Shown here one piece after another: positions 60,491 through 64,000 of a stretch of DNA of 64,000 nucleotides; the stretch's first letter is position 1, and each line of letters opens with the position of its first letter. Origin of the DNA: Geodermatophilus telluris (lineage in GTDB: Bacteria; Actinomycetota; Actinomycetes; Mycobacteriales; Geodermatophilaceae); assembly GCF_900102745.1 (NCBI RefSeq), contig NZ_FMZF01000005.1, positions 310,001 through 374,000 on the forward strand. Direction: 5' to 3'. The position numbers were made by a program, and so were the translations under genes. Below the pieces are notes generated by a model. That model was given only the letters and a program-made list of their open reading frames with translations, made no database searches and was not told the DNA's origin.

Positions 60491-60522
60491 GGCATCACAT
60501 CGCGCACGACGCATCAGATGCC
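60491..60522 (+). promoter_or_regulatory. Possible operator before the haem-oxygenase-fold gene
   Basis: GGCATC (60491-60496) and GATGCC (60517-60522) form an inverted pair, and GCATCACAT/GCATCAGAT recur 19 bp apart, about two helical turns. It ends 12 bp before ATG 60535. Confidence 0.35.
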
Positions 60523-60534
60523 ACGCCGCGGGGC

Positions 60535-61557
60535 ATGGCCCGCACCATGCGCCTGCCCGAGCCCCGGGGTCCCATGACCGCCGCCCTGGCCGACGACCTC
60601 CGCGCCGGGGCCGTCTCCCCCGCCACCGTCGACCTGGCCCGCCGGACCGCGGAGGCGGCGCCGGACCCCCTGCTCGACGACGACCTGCAGCTCGCGCTGG
60701 CGTCCTGCTACGAGCTGCACTACCGCGGCTTCGACGACGTCGACGACGCCCTCGAGTGGGACCCCGCGCTGCTGACCCTGCGGGCGCACCTCGAGCGGCG
60801 CCACCTCGCCGCGCTGCGCGAGCTCACCGGCCCGCCGGAGGCCACCGGCGACCCGGTCGACCAGCAGCTGGCCGCGCTCGTCGCCGCCGACGACGGCCCG
60901 TCGCTGTCGGCCTTCATGAGCAAGCGCGGCACCGCCGAGCAGTGGCGCGAGTACCTGACCCTGAGGTCGGTGTACCACCTCAAGGAGGGCGACCCGCACA
61001 CCTTCGCCGTCCCGCGGCTGGCCGGCCGGGCCAAGGCGGCGATGGTGGAGATCCAGGCCGACGAGTACGGCGGCGGCTCGGCCGAGCGCATGCACAGCGA
61101 GCTGTTCGCCGGGATGATGCGCGACCTCGGCCTCGACGCCGGGTACGGCGCCCTCTGGGACGACGCGCCCGCCGTCGCCTTCACCTCGGTGAACACGATG
61201 TCGCTGCTCGCCCTGCACCGGCGCTGGCGCGCCGCGGCGCTCGGCCACCTGGCCTGCGTGGAGATGACCTCCTCCGAGCCCAGCCGCCGCTACTCGGCCG
61301 GGCTGCGCCGGCTGGGCCACGACGCGACGACGACGGTCTTCTACGACGAGCACGTGGAGGCCGACGCCGTCCACGAGCAGATCGCCGCCGTGGACATGTG
61401 CGGCTCGCTGGTGGCCGAGGACCCGGCCCTGGCCGGGGACGTGCTCTTCGGCGCCGCCTGCTCGCTGGCCGTCGACGGGCTGACCGCCCGGTACCTGCTC
61501 GGCGCGTGGGAGGCCGGCCGCTCGGCGCTGCGCGGGGAGCGCGCCCTCGCCGCCTGA
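60535..61557 (+). CDS. Iron-containing redox enzyme family protein (haem-oxygenase-like fold)
   Basis: 340 residues from ATG 60535; in-frame ATGs at 60547 and 60574 are alternatives and no clear binding site decides. [40 protein letters not shown] and [20 protein letters not shown] with [13 protein letters not shown] supply the Glu/His residues of the diiron haem-oxygenase-like (HDO) superfamily. The fold is all-helical. HDO enzymes oxidise diverse substrates (amines, fatty acids, amino-acid-derived groups) with O2; which one here is open. Divergent from the DUF1353 gene. Confidence 0.85.
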   Translation: MARTMRLPEPRGPMTAALADDLRAGAVSPATVDLARRTAEAAPDPLLDDDLQLALASCYELHYRGFDDVDDALEWDPALLTLRAHLERRHLAALRELTGPPEATGDPVDQQLAALVAADDGPSLSAFMSKRGTAEQWREYLTLRSVYHLKEGDPHTFAVPRLAGRAKAAMVEIQADEYGGGSAERMHSELFAGMMRDLGLDAGYGALWDDAPAVAFTSVNTMSLLALHRRWRAAALGHLACVEMTSSEPSRRYSAGLRRLGHDATTTVFYDEHVEADAVHEQIAAVDMCGSLVAEDPALAGDVLFGAACSLAVDGLTARYLLGAWEAGRSALRGERALAA

Positions 61558-61633
61558 GCGGGGACCTCGCCGCCTCGGCTGCAGGTCGGTCGTGCGCTGC
61601 CGATCCTGTCCGCGCAGGACCGCGGAGGACCCC

Positions 61634-63211
61634 GTGGTCCCCGAGCACGCGGAGACCCACATGTGGCGGCGCACCGAAGAGACCCCGGCCGGCGGCCCGG
61701 CCCTGCCGCCGATGCCGCGGGACATCGAGACGCTGGAGGCCGTCGTCGCCGCCCTCGACGACGGGGTGCGCACGCCGCTGGACGCCCACGTCGCGGTGGT
61801 GCGCACGCTCACCGAGGCGTGCGGGCTGGCCTACGGCGCCGTCTGGGTCCCCGGCCCCGGCGGCGTGTTCACCCTGGCCCACGAGACCGGCCCCCTCGCC
61901 GCGGCGATGGCCGGGGCGCGGCCGTCCGACGGCCGGCTGCCCGACGCCACCGGCGGGAAGGCCGTGCGCGAGCGCCGCGCGGTGCACCTCGACAGCGCCC
62001 CCGCCGCCCGCGGGGCCGAGCCGCGCTGGGCCGCCGCGTGGGCCGCCGGCGCCCGCGAGGGCTGCTTCATCCCCGCCGTCGACGACGGGCGGGTCACCGC
62101 CGTCGTCGAGTACCTCACCCCGCACCAGCTGCCCTTCTTCGGCTCGCGCACCGAGAAGTGGGAGTCGATCCACCGGCTCTTCGCCTCGATGCGCGCGGCC
62201 GCGCTCGCCACGGCGGCGCAGCGGGAGACCGTGCACGACCGGGCCGCGGTGACCGCCGTGGTCACCCGCCTCGGGGAGGCCGCCGACGAGGCGTCGGTGC
62301 TGCGCGCGGCGCTGGAGACGGTGCGCTCGGCGTTCGGCTGGGCCTACGGCTCGTTCTGGGGGCTGGACGAGGCCGAGCAGGTGCTGCGCTTCCGCACCGA
62401 GTCCGGCTCGGCGGGCGAGGAGTTCCGCAAGGTCACCCTGGCCGCCAGCTTCGCCGAGGGCGTGGGCCTGTCGGGCAGGGCCTGGCGGCAGCGCGACCTG
62501 GTCTTCGTCCCCGACCTGGCCGAGGTCACCGACTGCGTCCGCGCCCCCGCCGCCCAGCGGGCCGGGGTGCGCTCGGGCGTGTGCTTCCCGATCACCGCCG
62601 GCGGTCAGGTCATCGGCACGATGGACTTCTTCGTCACCGAGACCATCGAGCTGTCGGACTCGCGGGCCTCGGCGCTGCGCAACGTGCAGCACCTGGTCTC
62701 CCAGCGGTTGGACGCGCTGCGCCGGGCCGCGGCCGACGCCGAGCGCTCCCGCGAGCTCCTCGACAGCGTCGAGCGGCTGCGCGGCGCCGCGGTCGCGGCC
62801 GGCGAGGTGGCCGACTCCGCGGTCGCGCAGGCCTCCTCGATGACCTCCGAGGTGGCCGCGCTCACCGAGGCGTCGACGTCGATCGGCGAGGTCATCCGGA
62901 TCATCTCCGGCATCGCCGACCAGACCAACCTGCTGGCGCTGAACGCCACGATCGAGGCCGCGCGCGCCGGGGAGGCCGGCCGCGGCTTCGCCGTCGTCGC
63001 CAGCGAGGTCAAGGACCTCGCCCGCGAGACCGCGACGGCGACCCAGCGGGTGTCGGACCAGATCGCCGGCATCCAGGCCAGCAGCGAGCAGGTCACCGCG
63101 GGCATCCACGCGACCAGCGAGGTGATCGGCCGGCTCGACGCCGTGCAGGCCCGGATCACCGACGTGCTCGAGGAGCAGGTGCGGATGGCGCAGTCCATCC
63201 AGGCGCAGTAG
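61634..63211 (+). CDS. Soluble methyl-accepting chemotaxis-type receptor with two GAF domains
   Basis: 525 residues from GTG 61634, 4 nt after GGAGGA; ATG 61661 is an alternative. No membrane helix. Two GAF-like domains at about 40-195 and 215-365 (the second with [20 protein letters not shown], then [20 protein letters not shown]) precede a short coiled coil and the receptor hairpin tip, [20 protein letters not shown] with [18 protein letters not shown]. The signalling helices are short (about 130 residues), with no clear methylation sites. It should signal to CheA/CheW from the cytosol on a small-molecule, haem or redox cue. No che or fli gene is in the window. Confidence 0.9.
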   Translation: MVPEHAETHMWRRTEETPAGGPALPPMPRDIETLEAVVAALDDGVRTPLDAHVAVVRTLTEACGLAYGAVWVPGPGGVFTLAHETGPLAAAMAGARPSDGRLPDATGGKAVRERRAVHLDSAPAARGAEPRWAAAWAAGAREGCFIPAVDDGRVTAVVEYLTPHQLPFFGSRTEKWESIHRLFASMRAAALATAAQRETVHDRAAVTAVVTRLGEAADEASVLRAALETVRSAFGWAYGSFWGLDEAEQVLRFRTESGSAGEEFRKVTLAASFAEGVGLSGRAWRQRDLVFVPDLAEVTDCVRAPAAQRAGVRSGVCFPITAGGQVIGTMDFFVTETIELSDSRASALRNVQHLVSQRLDALRRAAADAERSRELLDSVERLRGAAVAAGEVADSAVAQASSMTSEVAALTEASTSIGEVIRIISGIADQTNLLALNATIEAARAGEAGRGFAVVASEVKDLARETATATQRVSDQIAGIQASSEQVTAGIHATSEVIGRLDAVQARITDVLEEQVRMAQSIQAQ

Positions 63212-63217
63212 CAGGGC

Positions 63218-63568
63218 TCAGGCCGGCCGGCCGCCCTCCCGGGACGCGCTGCGGATGGCGGCGGCCGGGCGCGGCCGGCTGGGCGCGCTCGGCGCCGAGA
63301 AGCCCGAGCGCTTGTGGGTGCCGTCGCAGAATGGCTTGATGCCCGACTTGCCGCAGCGGCACAGCGCCACGGTCCGGCGGCCGGGGTCGATCTCGGCGCC
63401 GTCCTGGTCGACCAGCCGGAAGTCGCCGCGCACGATGAGCGGCCCGTCGCGGTAGGGCGTGATGGTGGCGCCCACGGCGTCGGCGGGCTGGTCGGCGGGC
63501 TGGCCGGTGGTCGGGTCGACGGGCAGGTCGTCGTTCAGGTCGTCGTCGGCGGGCAGCGCGGAGCTCAC
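63218..63568 (-). CDS. CDGSH iron-sulphur domain protein
   Basis: 116 residues from GTG 63568, 6 nt after CACGCT. The cluster motif is VALCRCGKSGIKPFCDGTHK (C-x-C-x2-S-x3-P-x-C-D-G-x-H; three Cys and one His), which binds a redox-active [2Fe-2S] cluster as in mitoNEET. The N-terminal part has the GPLIVRGDFRLVDQDGAEI strand pattern of actinobacterial members; the C-terminus is basic and disordered. Electron transfer or cluster donation is likely. Convergent with the GAF receptor gene. Confidence 0.9.
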   Translation of the reverse strand: MSSALPADDDLNDDLPVDPTTGQPADQPADAVGATITPYRDGPLIVRGDFRLVDQDGAEIDPGRRTVALCRCGKSGIKPFCDGTHKRSGFSAPSAPSRPRPAAAIRSASREGGRPA

Positions 63569-63574
63569 TCCCCC

Positions 63575-63580
63575 AGCGTG
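63575..63580 (-). promoter_or_regulatory. -10 hexamer CACGCT for the CDGSH gene (leaderless)
   Basis: CACGCT is 6 nt upstream of GTG 63568 on the minus strand; the first T is replaced, so it is weaker. Confidence 0.35.
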
Positions 63581-63641
63581 CCCCGCGCGCGCCACCGGCA
63601 CACCCGCCGGCCGGCCCGGGGGTGTGGGTGGGGCGCGACGG

Positions 63642-63944
63642 TCAGTCCGGCTCGCCCCAGCGCACCCACGACGCCGTCAGCGGGTGCTCCGCGGCGAACC
63701 CCTCGGCGGCCGCCCGCCGCCGGGCCGCCGCCGGCGGGTGCGGGTGCTCGTGGTGGAGCTCCGCGCAGCGGTTGTGGCTCAGGTAGTGCGCCAGCGCCGC
63801 CGCCGGGTCGACCCGTCTGCCGCGGGCGGCCACGTCGTGACGGGCCTCCCACTCGCAGGCCAGCTTCTCGGCCGCGGACATGTCGGCGTACGGGGAGTCC
63901 GCACCCCCGCTGTGCTCCGGTGGGCGGTGGACGGGATCCGACAT
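63642..63944 (-). CDS. Unknown small protein, His-rich
   Basis: 100 residues from ATG 63944, with GGAGGAGAG upstream. A predicted helix AEKLACEWEARHDVAARG is followed by AALAHYLSHNRCAELHHEHP, rich in His and Cys, which could bind a metal. The C-terminus reads HPLTASWVRWGEPD. No family recognised. Same strand as the CDGSH gene but 74 bp apart from it. Confidence 0.65.
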   Translation of the reverse strand: MSDPVHRPPEHSGGADSPYADMSAAEKLACEWEARHDVAARGRRVDPAAALAHYLSHNRCAELHHEHPHPPAAARRRAAAEGFAAEHPLTASWVRWGEPD

Positions 63945-63960
63945 CGCGCTCTCCTCCCGG

Positions 63961-64000
63961 TCACTCGGGCCTCCCCCGATCGTCCTCCTCGACGCCGCCG
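63961..64000 (-). CDS. C-terminal end of an upstream gene (runs off the window)
   Basis: The last 40 bases on the minus strand form an open frame ending GGVEEDDRGRPE and TGA at 63963-63961, 16 bp upstream of the next start. The acidic, charged end looks like a normal protein tail and the spacing fits an operon, but with only 12 codons this is weak. Confidence 0.3.
   Translation of the reverse strand, partial: GGVEEDDRGRPE

Noticed and set aside
1..64000. tRNA, rRNA or insertion-sequence genes
   Set aside because: No T-loop GTTCGA with a matching acceptor stem, no rRNA-like conserved blocks and no transposase or terminal inverted repeat pair were found on reading both strands.

Overview
The window reads as one chromosomal stretch of a very high-GC actinobacterium. 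Gene content and protein style (actinobacterial cytochrome bc1-aa3 genes qcrCAB/ctaE/ctaC/ctaF, PimB'-type mannosyltransferase, many DUFs confined to Actinomycetota, GTG starts, GlnR box, c-di-AMP riboswitch) fit Geodermatophilaceae-like organisms (Blastococcus, Geodermatophilus, Modestobacter); that family assignment is an inference from memory, not from a search. No rRNA, tRNA, CRISPR array, transposase, integrase or phage gene was seen.

From position 1 to about 51.6 kb the gene order follows, with insertions, the block that in Mycobacterium tuberculosis runs from Rv2183c to Rv2220: ArsA-like ATPase, SRPBCC protein, FadD15-type acyl-CoA ligase, PimB', NlpC/P60 hydrolases, DEDD exonuclease/GIY-YIG protein, trpD, ctaE-qcrC-qcrA-qcrB, ctaF-ctaC, asnB, HesB-type Fe-S carrier, gcvT, pepA, lpdA, sucB/dlaT, TIGR01777 SDR, lipB, lipA, DUF4191, RDD and glnA. 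The functional themes are envelope building (PIM mannosylation, peptidoglycan hydrolases), the respiratory supercomplex, lipoate synthesis and the lipoyl enzymes that use it (E2, E3, GcvT), and glutamine/asparagine nitrogen metabolism. Insertions into this backbone include a holin-X/DUF3618/DUF4235/BrkB membrane cassette (25.8-28.2 kb), a Ser/Thr kinase with altered catalytic motifs (35.4-37.1 kb), a FAD oxidoreductase and peptidase E, leuS, a GGDEF-EAL protein and a membrane-anchored helical-repeat protein.

From 51.6 kb to the end the region is more accessory: a methyltransferase, a DAACS symporter, a MaoC hydratase, an orphan YidD with an Arg-Asp repeat head, the CstA/YbdD carbon-starvation transporter pair, a stand-alone MetE-like methyltransferase, a haem-oxygenase-fold enzyme, a soluble GAF-GAF chemotaxis-type receptor, a CDGSH Fe-S protein and small unknown proteins.

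Regulation visible in the DNA is unusually rich. About two dozen genes have a TAnnnT-like -10 hexamer 6-8 nt before an ATG/GTG, the layout of leaderless mRNAs. leuS is preceded by a leaderless 11-codon leader peptide with three consecutive Leu codons and an intrinsic terminator with seven T residues (attenuator). The first NlpC/P60 gene sits behind a c-di-AMP (ydaO-type) riboswitch with its own -35/-10. glnA has a complete four-half-site GlnR box. A short interspersed palindromic repeat family lies at the 3' ends of genes at three places. Starts were moved from the longest open frame wherever a -10, a ribosome binding site or family length argued for it.
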